Shown here: positions 34,988 to 46,141 of the stretch, in pieces | How positions within the stretch are numbered: position 1 is the stretch's first letter | Layout: each line of letters begins with the position of its first letter | Assembly: GCA_032164245.1 (NCBI GenBank) | Contig: JAVMKO010000001.1 | Location: forward strand, 62,354,892-62,418,891 | Reading direction: 5' to 3' | Length of the DNA: 64,000 nucleotides | Origin: Sternotherus odoratus | Taxonomy: Eukaryota > Chordata > Testudines > Kinosternidae | The notes under the pieces: model-generated | The model's input: only the letters and a program-made list of their open reading frames with translations | The model's database searches: none | What the model was told of the DNA's origin: nothing | Made by a program: the position numbers and the translations under genes

Positions 34988-35850
34988 TAGAATTTTGAGT
35001 TTCTGCAAGAGGATGATATACCACCAACCAACCTGAACTGTGAGTTTACATAGGTCTTTGCCATTGAATTATATGTATTCCAATAGTCTAACCTTCCAAT
35101 CTTATAGAACTTGAAAATAAATCTTCATTTGAGTCTGCTCTGGCAACACAGTCTTGATCTGGTCTGCTCACACTATCAGAAGCTGTCAAACTTAATCAAA
35201 ATAAACATATGAAAGTTTGTCCATTGCATTTAATATCTATCTTGTCAGAGAGTAGAATGGGCAGATTTAAGACTGTATTGCCAAATTCAATGTAAAAGCC
35301 ATTAACTGCTTTCATTTAGCCTGAATGTGCATAAGATCAAGAAAAAATGAATAATGTCCCAGAAGCATAATACTGTGTTTTTTCATAATAAACATAGCAT
35401 TATTTTTTTTAAAAACAACCAAGGATTAAAATGAATTAATCTTTAAGCGCTTTGAAGAAGAACAGTTAGTGAACAGAGTGCAAAACTGTCACTGAATTAC
35501 GTATAAGAGCATTGTAGACTAAGTAGGGAGGACAATCTTCAATAGAACAGATATAAAGCCTGTGGTTCCCATCTATGTTGATATGGTAGCAACGTGCAGT
35601 AAATTGGTATGGACAGAAAGCATTGCCTGCAGGAAGGGCAACCGCCATAGGACTAGCAATGATTATGTAACACAGCGAGAAATGGTGTGTATGAACATGA
35701 GGTAACAAGTGTTGCAGGCACCTCATCTGTCCATAGCAATACTTACATTCTGTGGGGCAGGCAGGCCCTCAGAGAGACTTCTCTAAAAGTGGACTTGCAG
35801 AACTCAACTCTCCTGCCCACATATCACATGCTTGTGTTCAGGACAACTTG
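34988..35850. other. No recognisable feature
   Basis: A/T-rich DNA without supported features. Confidence 0.4.
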
Positions 35851-36700
35851 TGGTTTATTATTATTTAGCACTGAGAAGCCCCAGTCATAGACCAAGACCC
35901 TGTTATGCTAGGTGCTAGACAAACACAGAAGACAGTTGCTGTTCATGCTTATCTGAGATTGTGTGTCTGTACACATATTATTATTTGTTATGGTTATTTA
36001 TTATTTGTATTACCGGGGCACCTTAAAGTCCTAGTCATGGCCCAGGACTCCACTGCATCTGGTGCTGTACAAACATAGAACAAAAAGACATTTCCTGTCC
36101 CAAAGGGCTTGCAATCTAAGTATAAGACAAGACACAACAGACGAATACAGAAAGATGGGAAAGTACATGGGATTGAGACAACATAGGTCAGCTTGTTAGG
36201 CAGTGGTTTGAGCACATGAGCAGCCTAACTGTTGTCAATTTTTTTGTGAACTTCACCGTAAAGGATGGTTTGAAGGAGGGTTTGAATGAGGATACTAAGT
36301 TAGTTTTGTTTTGTGGATGTTTACCGGGAGCATCTCACAAGCAGGAGAGGCAGCTTCGGAGAAAGCACAAAGGTGCTTTGTTTGAAAATTTAACTAGGGG
36401 GCGATAGAGGCTGGTGTCATGAGCTGATCAGAGAATACAGAGATAACAGGTCAAGTGGGGATACGTTGTGGAGGGTCTTGAAAGTGAAGAGAAATAGATT
36501 CATATGATAGAGAAGATGGAGCCATGAAGGGATGCAAAGGAGAGGGTGACATGATCAAAGTGACATGCTAGGAAAATGATCTTTGAAGCAGCATTCTGAA
36601 TGGCTATCAGTGGTGCAAAAAGGCATTTGTCAAAGCCAGAGAGACGGATGTTGCAGAAATTGAGACGTGAGATGAAGAGAGCGTGGACGAGCATTTAAGC
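35851..36700 (-). pseudogene. L2-like LINE fragment
   Basis: The antisense of an L2-type element: ttatttagcactgagaagcc, ccagtcatggcccaggactc, gcttgcaatctaagtataag and gacatgatcaaagtgacatg. Minus-strand translation at 36694-36500 gives LVHALFISRLNFCNIRLSGF and LIAIQNAASKIIFLACHFDH, an L2-clade RT C-terminal stretch. The first part (35855-35960) repeats the head of the unit, suggesting two overlapping fragments. A second copy is at 48583-49440. Confidence 0.77.
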
Positions 36701-36788
36701 TGTCTGTACACATACCTACGTACTAACAGTGCTATGGCCAGCCTACTCAAAAGCTTTCCTGGGTGCCTGAAGACCACATTTGTTTACT

Positions 36789-36859
36789 GGCCCAATCCTG
36801 CTCTCATTGAAATTAATAACAAAATTCCGGTTGCCTTAAAAGGGAGCAAGATCAGGCCC
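36789..36859. repeat. Short palindromic dispersed repeat
   Basis: The arms ggcccaatcctgctctc and gggagcaagatcaggccc pair around a central inverted segment. It is similar in plan to 23717-23787. Confidence 0.62.
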
Positions 36860-36861
36860 TA

Positions 36862-37679
36862 ACTGAGTACACTGGCTGTGTGCAAGCAAATCCATAAATG
36901 CTATACCAGTCTCAGGGCTGCAGTCATATTCACAACCCCTATGCTCCTCTTCCTTGAAGCATATTGGCCAGAGGATCTGTACAGACAGTTCTTCCATCCC
37001 AGCCTATTTCTTTGACACCCCCCCCCACCCCCACTGTTGAGAAAGTATCTGCAAGATGGTGCAGGTGGCAGCATTCCATGGGGCAGCCTCTTGGTGTCTC
37101 AGAAATCCCATTCTGATTCCTTTGATTTGGTGGCATTCTCCAGACCTTTCACAGGCTACAGGGTGGGACCTTAAATGTATGGAGTTCTTTAAGAACGTCT
37201 ACTGAACAATCTTTACTTGCATTGTAAGCTCTTTTGTTATATATGAGACCTAGCATATTGGGGCCTCTCGGCATTACTCATGATGATGTGGTTTTGTTTG
37301 CCTCAGACATAGAAGCCACCATTTTTGATGTCTGAAGAGTTGTAGTTGTTTTGGGGGGAAGAGGATGGGATAAAGTGAGAGGGGGTTGGGCCAAAATGAG
37401 ACCATTTATTGGTCAAATCCTGCTTACCTTATTCAGGCCTGACTGTGAATTTGAGTTAATATTTTCCTCTTGTAGTGGGTAAACAGACTATTTCCTTTGA
37501 TCAGTTTATTCATTTACTGGTTATGTAACTTGTTGCATGACTAAACTTGGAACATATCAGTAATAGTAACCTAGCATAACCCCCAAGTTAATAGTGAATG
37601 TTACAATATTTGTGGCTATTGATTTGTTGACACACAGATATACATACTTTGAGTTATAATTTTCTTTTTCTTCTATTTT
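36862..37679. other. No recognisable feature
   Basis: A C-run (37019-37030) is the only notable element. Confidence 0.4.
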
Positions 37680-38345
37680 CTTTATGCCACTGTTTCTGGT
37701 GAGGATCATGGTGACAGTATGAACAGTAGTGAGGAACAGACCTCCTTTTTCTCTGCAACAGGTTCCAGCTTCTCCTGAGGGATTCCCAAGCATTCCCAGG
37801 CCAGCTGGGAGATATAATCTCTCCAGAGTGTCCTGGATTGGCCTTGGAGACATGCCCAATAGAGTTTCAAAGGAAACCTCCCAGAGGGATCCTTCTCAGG
37901 GGCCCAAACCACCTCAGCTGTCTCCCCTTGATCCAGAGGAGTAGCAGCTCTCGTTCAAGACTCCCCTGAATAGCCGAGCCTCTCATCCTGTCTTGGAAAG
38001 TATGCCCAGACACTCTGTGGAGAAACTTCATTTCTGCTGCATGTACCCACAATTTTGTCCTTTTGATCATTACCCAAAGTTCATGACCCTAGGTAAGGAA
38101 GGGGACATAGACTGTCCTGTAAACCAAGAGCTTTGTCCAAGAACTCAGCTCCTGCTTCACCACCATGGATTGGTGCAGTGCCCGCAGCACTGTTGCTGCC
38201 ATACCAATCCACCGGTCAATCTTCTGCTCCTGCTTACCATCACTTGTGAAGAAGACCCCTAGATACTTGAACTCTTTCACTAAGGGCAGCTGCTTCCCCT
38301 TCACCTAGAGAAAACAATCCACTTTCCTCTGGGAGAGGACCATGA
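37680..38345 (-). pseudogene. LINE reverse-transcriptase C-terminal fragment (other family)
   Basis: Minus-strand translation gives VKEFKYLGVFFTSDGKQEQK and IDRWIG, then AAEMKFLHRVSGHTFQDRMR and LLLWIKGRQLRWFGPLRRIP, then WRDYISQLAWECLGIPQEKL. The order KYLGV...F.S.G / AAEM.FL.RV.G / QLRWFG...R.P / WRDY is that of a non-LTR retrotransposon C-terminus found in fish and reptiles. It is not CR1. Frames shift between segments, so it is dead. Confidence 0.78.
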
Positions 38346-39349
38346 CCTTCAAATTGGAGGGCTAATTCTCACCCCAGCTGCTTCATGGTCAGAAGCAAAA
38401 TATAATTTTCTGTATCTCTTATATAATGTCTTTTTATACTGTGACTCTATGAACAATCTCCTCCGTTCTTTTTTTCCTCTTTACATTATAGCTATAGCCA
38501 TTAGAACAGTACAATAACTGATTCCATAAAGGATATATACCTCTGCAAAATTCAGGAGTCTAGCATATTGTTTTAGCTGGTTCAAAGGACTCTCTGAAAC
38601 TTAGGAAAGTCCTTTGGCATGGCCAGATATGTAAAAATAAATTCAAAACATTGTGAAGTAGCTGAGCTTAAGACATTTCTTCCATTCTCTGAGGCCTTGC
38701 TGATACTAGTAGTAGCCCCATTTTAGGCACAGGGAATATCTCACAAACCAGTAGACTCTTTCAAAACAAGGGGTGCGGGAGATATTTTTAGTGTGTAATT
38801 ACTGCAGCTGCTCAGTAATGGAGTACACCAAACCCACAGTGTGCCAGTAGCATACCATGCTCAAAGGTGTGCTCAAACACTGTAGGTGTTTCTGTAGCAT
38901 GGTCTTGTCGGTGCTGGCCTTGGTAGGTGCCAATAACCAGTCAGACATGTGACTACAAGAAAAGATATGTTATTAGGGCTGGCAGGAAAGGGAAAGGTTG
39001 CATATATCTTAGGTTCAAAGGCTTAAACTTTTACAGTTCAAAGTAAGCCATAGTTGTAAATGTTTGGGTCCCTGGAGCAGTTCAGTTGAGAATTAAGCCT
39101 CTTCAGGGATAGTGCCTGGGGTACCCTCTCCAGTGCAGCTCTATTCCAAGCAAATAGGAACTTATAGGTTTCCAGACAGGCTCAGTGTTTCTGATTGGGG
39201 CCTCTCTGCACTGCCTCCCTGCCAGTGCTATTGCTTTTCCGTAAGTGCCATATAGTCCTGTACCCAGCTGTGACATCCAGCAGTCACGGCCTTTTCCTTA
39301 GGTGACTCGGTATATGGTTTCTGAGGAATCTTTTTCAGCTCTAGCTTCA
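38346..39349. other. No recognisable feature
   Basis: Ordinary sequence upstream of the ACSS3 promoter. No exon is seen on either strand. Confidence 0.4.
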
Positions 39350-39357
39350 CTGTAGTT

Positions 39358-39627
39358 CAGCGGTTCTCAAACTTTTGAGAACTGCGACCCTTTTTCCTCT
39401 TCCTTGGTGGTGTGGTGGACCCTTGTATGTCCACTGAAAAGCCGCTGAATTGAATACTTCCGCATTCGGTGGCCATTTTCGGCAGACATGCTGAGCGCTT
39501 CCGAGAGCGCTCGGTATGTCCACCGAAAAGCCGCCAAATGCGGAACTAATCAATTTGGCAGGTTTTCAGGGGCAGTAGGAGCTGGCGACCCCCCGTGGGG
39601 TTGCGACCCCCAGTTTGAGAAACCCCG
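39358..39627. mobile_element. hAT-type non-autonomous element (about 270 bp)
   Basis: The left end is cagcggttctcaaactttt and the right end gggtcg-like ... cagtttgagaaaccccg. The 8-bp repeat ctgtagtt is exact at 39350-39357 and 39628-39635; its first three bases may also stand for the lost CTG of the right end. The interior contains an inverted pair, tgtccactgaaaagccgc / tgtccaccgaaaagccgc (direct), around gcgcttccgagagcgctc. Confidence 0.78.
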
Positions 39628-39635
39628 CTGTAGTT

Positions 39636-40365
39636 CCTGGCTAGCCATGGTTTTATTGAACAGAGCATGGCAGTGCCCACTTTCTGGTTCAAGACTTTTC
39701 GCAGGGGGCCAGGTCAAACTTGAATGATGCAGTGAGTCCATGCCAAAGGTGTCTGGTCACTAAGACCAGAGTGGGGGGCCGAGCCCAGCCTTCCCTATGT
39801 GACATGAGCTACTGCTCTGGGATGAGTGTAGCATTACTCTGCAACTCCCCCCCTCTTGGGGGCAGCACCCACCTCCCAACCCCAGGGACCGCACACAACC
39901 TTGCCCTTCCAGGGATAGGACCGGCCCTGCTTTTGCCACTAGAAATGTTTAAGAGTATGGTATAAGTGCAACCAACCACCCAATACTTACACAAATCACA
40001 TAAGTGTCAAAAATAACCCCACAATAAGGTGCCCTTCCCTTCCTCCTTTTTCAGTTTGCTCCCTGGGCACCCACTTAATTCATTCCTCTTAATCCTCATA
40101 ACAGGTATATACTGCTACTGCAGGCCTATACAGCTGAGCAGGTTTCCATGATTTTTTTGGGGGGTGGGGGAAGGAAGAGGAGAGGGGAAATTTGTTATTT
40201 ATTGAAAGTGTGTGTGTGGGGAGAGAGGGGGAAAGGCACACTGGTGCAGATCTAGATTGGTGCATTCCTCTGCCTTGTGTTCTCACAAGGTTGGGTCCCT
40301 AACCCACAGGCTTTAGAAGCTCAGGCTGTTGGTTTGCTGGTTGGAGCCTCCCCTGTGGGCCTTAG
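39636..40365. other. No recognisable feature; upstream flank of ACSS3
   Basis: No coding exon. A G-rich ttggggggtgggggaagg lies near 40158-40175. Confidence 0.4.
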
Positions 40366-40492
40366 GTGACAGGGTGAGCAGATGTCCCGATTTTACAGGG
40401 GCAGTCCTGATTTTGGGGTCTTTCTTATATAAGCTCCTAATACCGCTCACCCCGTCCTGATTTTTCACACGTTCAGTCTGGTCACCCTAGAT
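40366..40492. mobile_element. Small inverted-repeat DNA element
   Basis: It has the same ends as 19736-19850 (agggtgagcagatg / cagtctggtcaccct). An exact 8-bp repeat ggccttag lies at 40358-40365 and 40493-40500, which would make it hAT-type. It sits about 500 bp upstream of the ACSS3 start codon. Confidence 0.68.
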
Positions 40493-40549
40493 GGCCTTAG
40501 AAGGGGTTGCAGGCACTGGGTGGTGCTCCCTGCTTCGAGGGACCGGTTG

Positions 40550-41330
40550 GCCGCTGGAATCTCTCCTGGCTCCAGGTGCTGTGGCTAAGGGCGCCTTAGG
40601 AGCGGTGCCAAGAGTTAGTTCCCCGGCTGAGCGGATAGGAATCAGCAGCCGGGCGGGGCTGTAGTACCGGTGCCAGAGGACGGTCTGTTGTGCCCGCCCC
40701 ACAGCCCGGGCTGCGCGGCGCAGAAAGCGTGGCCGAAATCGGGGGCGGTCAGGCTTGTGCAAGCAACTCACCTGGCCCCTGGCCATCCGCGGGGGCGGCC
40801 AAACGGCAGGAGCAAAGCCCGGGCTGGACTCCCTACTTCAGCGCCTTAGACCTGTTGCTCGCGGCAGAGCGCGGCGCTTGCAGCAGGCGGGGGGATCCAG
40901 CTCAGCTTTTGTTAGCGGCTTCCACGTGGCTCTTCACTGGGATCCGCTGCCCGGGACGGGAGCGGTCCGCAGAGCGGCACCACCATGGGCCTCCAGCGCA
41001 GGGCGATCCGGCTCCTCGCCTGCAACTGGGTCTGGGGCAAGCGCTGGCTGAGCGGGGCAGCCCCGCGCGGCGCCCGGCGCTGCCTCTCCGCCGGGCAGGC
41101 CGCCCCCGAGGGCGCGTACGAGCGAGCGTTCCGGGCCGCCGTGGCGGAGCCCGAGGAGTTGTGGGGAGAAGCCGCCGGGCGGATCCAGTGGCACAAGCCC
41201 TGGGGGAAACTCGTGGACACGAGCAACCCGCTGGTCGCCTCCTGGTGAGCGACACCCCGCCCCCGGGGGCGCCCTGGGAGCGGTGGGTGGCGGGGCGGAG
41301 GCCGAGCAGCGAAGGGCTGGAGACCGCAGG
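40550..41330 (+). promoter_or_regulatory. ACSS3: CpG-rich promoter and 5' UTR of ACSS3
   Basis: CpG dinucleotides become dense from about 40550 to 41330, while both flanks are CpG-poor outside transposons. There is a GC box (gggcggggct, 40651-40660) and another CG-rich block (cccgccccacagcccggg, 40694-40711). No TATA box is evident, as is usual for a CpG-island housekeeping promoter. The exact transcription start cannot be read from the sequence. The context of the start codon (gcaccaccATGG) is a good Kozak match. Confidence 0.72.
40985..41244 (+). CDS. ACSS3: ACSS3 coding exon 1 (N-terminus, mitochondrial presequence)
   Basis: The gene encodes acyl-CoA synthetase short-chain family member 3, a mitochondrial-matrix enzyme that activates short-chain acids, chiefly propionate, to acyl-CoA with ATP. 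Exon 1 gives 86 codons plus two bases. Residues 1-38 are rich in Arg, Ala and Leu and have no acidic residue (MGLQRRAIRLLACNWVW..., RRCLS), as expected of a mitochondrial targeting peptide. Residues about 43-80 (YERAFRAAVAEPEELWGEAA, then IQWHKPWGKLVD) correspond to the ACS N-terminal domain, where family members read PE.(F/L)W...A..I.W.KPW. The exon ends TG|gtgagc, leaving a split Trp codon. The ORF reads four bases further to a stop inside the intron, so splicing is needed. The ATG has a strong Kozak context and lies in the CpG island. Confidence 0.9.
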
Positions 41331-41457
41331 GGGGAAGACAGTCGGTCGTGTGGGGAGGAGAAGCAGGGAATGTCCCCAAACCGCTCATGGGCGTTGTGTG
41401 CCGGGGAGGAGAAGAGAACGACTGGTTAGCTGTTTCATTTAACAATGATACTTGAAG

Positions 41458-41618
41458 TATCAGAGAGGTAGCCCTGTTAGTCTGGATCTGCAGACGTGAC
41501 AGAGTCCTGTAAGACCTTAAAGACTAACTAAAGTATTGAAGCATACGCTTTAGTGGACTAATACCCACTTCGTCCCATGCAGGAGTCAATACTTTTGTTA
41601 GTCTTTAAGGTGTCATAA
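41458..41618 (+). repeat. SINE copy with partial fold-back tail
   Basis: The head is tatcagagaggtagccctgt and the body runs to cccacttcgtcccatgcagg. It is followed by caatacttttgttagtcttt, which is the reverse complement of its own segment (aaagactaactaaagtattg). So part of the SINE is repeated in inverted orientation at its 3' end. Confidence 0.78.
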
Positions 41619-41890
41619 TTGAAATAGATAGTTCACCTCCCCCCGACTTCAGAAATATCACCCATTCAACAGGTTAACCCTTAATATTTGGAGGATTTTC
41701 TTGCCAGGCTGTATTAGGAGGAGAACCTCACCAACCAGACATTTAAATTGTTTTATTGAACTAAAACAACATTAGGTATTCTGGATTTTTTTTCTTCCAA
41801 AGCAAACATTTTAACAAAAAAAAGCACGTGTCCCTCGCTTCTCCCATTTGTCTCCAGACTTCTTCTCCTGGTCCACATCTAGTCCGTCCC

Positions 41891-42599
41891 TGTAGCAGGG
41901 CAGCGACTCACCCCTGCGGCACCTCCTGCTGGTCCCTCCGGGAATTAGCTCACCAGCCTCTGGAGCACCCTCTACACTAGGGTGATGTCCTGCTCACTGC
42001 TGGCCCCGTGCCCCTCCCTGAACCCCAGTGCCCTCTTATCTAGGGGCTGCACCCCTGCAGTACCCCCACAATCTCAGGGTCTCCCCTCCCTGGGGAACCC
42101 CCACCCTCTATCCCCACCTTGCCTCAGTCTAGGCAACTGCCAGTCACCACTTGCCCCCATTCACTGAGGCAGACTGCAGTATCATTGCCATTCATCACTG
42201 GCAAGGAGGGTTTGGCCTACTGCTCTGCCTCTGTAGCTATGGGCTGCCCCCTGCAACCCCAGTTCCCCTTGTTGGGCCTTCACCTAGGCCCTGCAGCCTG
42301 GGGGTTTCTAGGCTGGAGCTTCCCCAGCTCCTCTAGCCTTGCCCTAGCCCTGCACTACTCTAGTACCTTGTCTAGCTTCCCCAGCAGCCAGGCCTGTCTG
42401 CTTCTACAGACAGGGGAGACTATGGTCTCCTGTATGCTAAACTGAGCCCTTTTTATCAGGGCCAGCTGGGCCCTAATTGACCCAGTCACAGCTGTGGCTG
42501 CTCTGCCCAATCAGGCCGGACCTTGCTTGTTCCCAGCCACAGCCCTTTCTTGGGCTTTTTTATGCCTTTTTCCTGGAGTAGAGCAACCACCCCACTACA
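41891..42599. mobile_element. Solo LTR of another retrotransposon (709 bp)
   Basis: The ends are tgtagcagggcag and ccaccccactaca, with an exact 5-bp duplication gtccc (41886-41890 and 42600-42604). Read on the minus strand, a TATA-like gcataaaaaagccc lies near the start, so the element probably points leftward. Its ends differ from those of the SCAN-type Gypsy family, so it is a separate family. The open frames inside are not supported as genes. Confidence 0.85.
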
Positions 42600-42649
42600 G
42601 TCCCCAACAATCTTCTATTCATGGAACTTTTTAAAACTTTTCAGTTTTA

Positions 42650-43649
42650 GGGTATGTCTTCACTACAGGACTAGGTCGATTTCCCTTAATTCGATTTTCT
42701 AAACTCGACTTTAGAAAATCGAATCAGTGTGTCCCCACCAGGACAGCAGGTCGACAGTGGTCGACACTGTCTGTCCTAGAACTTTTGTAGGGGTCGACAT
42801 AGCCCGCATTGCACTGTGGGTAGGTAGCCCACAGTGCAATGCGTGCCGGACCCCTCCCCCCCCCCGCCTGCCCAAAGGGCCCCGCGAACCCCCCCACCCG
42901 CCCTAGCTGCCCCGCGCCGGACCCCCGCCTGCCCAAAGAGCCCCGCGAACCCCCCCCCGCTCGCCAAAGCAGCCCCGCGCCGGACACCCGCCTGCCCAAA
43001 GAGCCCCGCGAACCCCCCTGCTTGCCCAAGCAGCCCCGCGCCGGACACCCGCCTGCCCAGCCTCTTTGGGCAGGCGGGTGTCCGGCGCGGGGCTGCTTGG
43101 GCGAGTGGGGGGGTTCGCGGGGCTCTTTGGGCAGGCAGGTGTCCAGCGCGGGGCTCTTTGGGTAGGTGGGTGTCCGGCGCGGGGCTGCTTGGGCGAGTGG
43201 GGGGGTTCGCGGGGATCTTTGGGCAGGCAGGTGTCCAGCGCGGGGCTCTTTGGTTAGGTGGGTGTCCGGCGCGGGGCTGCTTGGGCGAGTGGGGGGGTTC
43301 GCAGGGCTCTTTGGGCAGGCGGGTGTCCGGCGCGGGGCTGCTTGGGCGAGCGGGGGGGGGGGTTTGCGGAGCTGTTTGGGCAGGCGGGGGTCCGACGCGG
43401 GGCTGCTTGGGCGTGCGGGGGGGTCCGCAGGGCTGCTTGGAGGTCGGAGGCATAAAGTCAGATGCCTCTTCGCTTACTGACAATAGACGTAGAGAAGTCG
43501 ATTTTAGCCTTACTTCTCTCGTCAAGCAGGAGTTACAAAGTCGATTTTGAGTGCCCTTTAAATCGACTTTAAGGGCATGCAGGTGAAGACAGGTACACGT
43601 TTAGTTCGACTTAATGTCGTTAAAGTCGACGTTAAGTCCTAGTGAAGAC
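42650..43649. mobile_element. Large fold-back DNA element, Harbinger-like (about 1 kb)
   Basis: The left end gggtatgtcttcactac follows TTA (42647-42649). The right end ctagtgaagac is followed by TTA (43650-43652) but has lost the last few bases of its inverted repeat. Nested hairpins follow: attcgattttctaaa (42689-42703) pairs perfectly with 42710-42724, and gcattgcactgtggg (42806-42820) pairs perfectly with 42828-42842. A GC-rich arm at 42845-43062 is then repeated in reverse complement at 43066-43450 as about 60-bp tandem units. There is no transposase. Long frames on both strands mirror each other because of the inverted repeats. Confidence 0.72.
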
Positions 43650-43652
43650 TTA

Positions 43653-44049
43653 AAGAGAGGTGAGGGATTGACCCTGTGTACACAAATGTGCAGAGGGACA
43701 ATAGAGTTGAGGTCTGTTATTTCTCACTTATATATATTTATTTTAAAAACATTTTTGCTGTTAACACATGTTACCTCTGGAGACCCAAATCCAGTTTGAG
43801 ACCTGCAAAACTAAATATCTCTGATGGTATCTTCTATCGAGACTGAGCACTGAGTCCCACTGGGTAGATAGAAAGTTTAACCTAAATAATTTCTACAGAA
43901 TCCTGTGTTATCCTTTAAGATTGGGCCCCTAATCCACGAACTATTAGAATTCACTTACAAAACTTTTCTTAAACATTACATGCATATATTGTCTCATACT
44001 ATAGCATTAGCATTTATAATCCCTTTAGCTTTAGACAGGTTTTTTCCTG
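43653..44049. other. No recognisable feature
   Basis: A/T-rich intronic sequence. Confidence 0.45.
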
Positions 44050-44133
44050 AAATAAATAAATAAATCAGATTTAAATAAAAAAATATATTTCCTTTATTTT
44101 TTTAAAAAGCTATTGATTTTTATCCACCCTGAC
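44050..44133 (-). repeat. Fragment of an AT-rich DNA element
   Basis: aaatcagatttaaata, followed by ttgatttttatccaccctg at the right edge, looks like the end of a turtle DNA repeat that starts cagggtggataaaaatcaa. The other end is not found. Confidence 0.42.
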
Positions 44134-44477
44134 AGTGGGGCATGCAGGGGAGGAAGGAGTGGTCCCCAGTTGGAGCGAGGGAGGGGCCCGGGGCAAGATG
44201 AGCACAGTGGGGCATGAGAGTATGTGTGTGGGGGAAGATTAGTCTCTAGCTGGAGTGAGGCAGGGGCAAGATGAACACAGTGGGGTATAGGGAGAGGATT
44301 AGTCATTGCTGACTGGAGCAAGGCAGGGGCCAGGGGCAAAAGCTAGGTCTGGTCTATGGAGCCAGGGAAGGGCTGGAGGTAAATAGCAAGTGCTTCAGGG
44401 CTGGGGAGGGGATAAAGAGGATCTCCCCAGCCCCTGTCCACATACAGGCAGTATCTACCTTTTCCCTGGTTCTAGTC

Positions 44478-45030
44478 TAGGAGTGGGCAAACTTTTTGGT
44501 TTGAGGGCTACAGCTGAGTGGGGAAATTGTATGCAGATCTGGGGCCAGGGGTTGGGGTGCAGGAGGGAGTGTGGGGTGTGAGATTGGGGTGCGGCATGCA
44601 GGAAGGAGCTCAGGGTAAGGGATTGGGGCAGAGGAGGGGTGCAGGGTATATGGTGAGGCTCAGGGAAGGGGATTGGGGTGTGGGTTGCAGCAGGAGGCTC
44701 AGCAGGGGGTTGGGGTGCAGGAGGGGTTCGGGATACGGACTCTGGCCCAGCAACACTTACCTAGAGGGGAGGCATATGGCACTGTGCGCTGTCCTTACTG
44801 CTCCTCCAGGTACTTCCCTTGAAGCTCCCAGCCAATAGAAGCTGTGGGGTGTGTGTGTGTCTGGAGGCGAGGGCAATGCATAGAGCCCTTTGCCCCCACC
44901 CCAGACTGCTGGGACATGGTGCTGGCTGCTTCTGTGAGCAGCCTGGGGCTTGCGGCACCCCAGGGGTGGGGATCTAGTGCCCATTATCCTGTGGGCTGGA
45001 TCCGGCGCCCTAAGGGTTTGCTCACCCCTG
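44478..45030. mobile_element. hAT-type non-autonomous element (553 bp)
   Basis: The ends are taggagtgggcaaactt and aagggtttgctcacccctg. The flanks ttctagtc / ttctagcc match at 7 of 8 positions. The interior has G-rich ggggttggggtgcaggaggg phrases like those in 15818-16605 and 21390-22443, and a ggctggatccggcgcccta segment near the right end. Confidence 0.78.
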
Positions 45031-46141
45031 TTCTAGCCCATTCTCTTTGTCTCTGCACTAAGCTGAGGGTGGGGGTGGGTGCAGGAGTTGGGGTGTGTGG
45101 GTGGGGCTGGGTATCTGAGGGGGTGCAGGAGTCGGGGCTGGGGATCCGTGAGGGGGGTGCAGGAGTAAGGGCAGAGGGCTGGGGTGTAGGGTGGAGTCAT
45201 GGGGGTGCTCCCAGCCCTCTCCCCTTAGTGTGTCTTGTCAGGGGGCTGGAAGGTGTATGCCCTGATTTCACCTTTTTCCCCAATGCCCTACCCCTGCCTC
45301 TTCACTGCCTCCTCCCCCAAGTGGCGAGTGTGCTGTGGCTCTGCTTCTCCCCCTCCCTTGTGCTGGCAAACATCAAACATGATGAGGGAAGAGTTGGGGG
45401 AGGAGCTTGGCTGCAGCAGGAAGCCCCAGGAGCTGGGAGCACCGAGCTTCTGTTCTCATAGGAGAGGGTGGGGGGCAGAGAAGAGCGAGTAAATCTGGTA
45501 CTGGTATACTCACCATAACAAATGTCTTTGATTATAAAATATAGACCCTTTTGAGTGGGAAAATGGGTATGTTTCACCAATACTAAAATATGCATAAGGA
45601 AGTCGAATCGATGTGTGTGTTCTTGACTGTTTCTGTAGCATCCCAGCAAAAGTAGATCACAATGTAAAGAATAAGTGTTTGCTATACTGTTTATGGCAGA
45701 GGATGTAAAAAACGTTGTACCGTTCACTGAGAGAATGCTTGCCACTTACACTAAACTGAAATCAACTTACGGCAAGAGATTTTAGATATTTTAAAATCCT
45801 GTTACTTTTATTATTATGATACTTTCTAAAAGAGAATAAATTAATCTGCTAAATTGATATGCAGTTTGTGAAAAGTTTGTACTATGGAAAGAAGACCTGT
45901 TTTATTCTGATGAATCTTAACAAAATGAAACTCAACCTTCAAAAAGTTTAATATTTTGGCAATAGAATAATACAGCAACACAACTCATATCAGTCAAAGT
46001 AAATTGCAAGATAATTTACTTTCAGTGCCTTTCCAAAGACAGCTTTCACCATTGAACATTTATTTATTTTTTGGTATGGGGGAGGCAGAATAATATTAGA
46101 AAAGAATATCCATTGCTTTCCCCCTGGAAAAACCATGTACA
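45031..46141. other. No gene; G-rich first part
   Basis: 45065-45230 continues with 'gggtgcaggagt' phrases similar to the preceding element and may be a second, degraded copy. The rest is ordinary intron. Confidence 0.4.

Noticed and set aside
36000..40550. A divergent neighbouring gene sharing the ACSS3 promoter
   Set aside because: I looked for a minus-strand first exon in the CpG island and upstream and saw none with homology or plausible splice donors.
40487..41445. Antisense and alternate-phase frames over the ACSS3 CpG island
   Set aside because: They are shadows of CpG-rich sequence. Only the 40985 frame has homology, a Kozak start and a splice donor in phase with exon 2.
42776..43550. 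Pair of about 240-codon open frames on opposite strands
   Set aside because: They are consequences of the mirrored GC-rich arms of the fold-back element.
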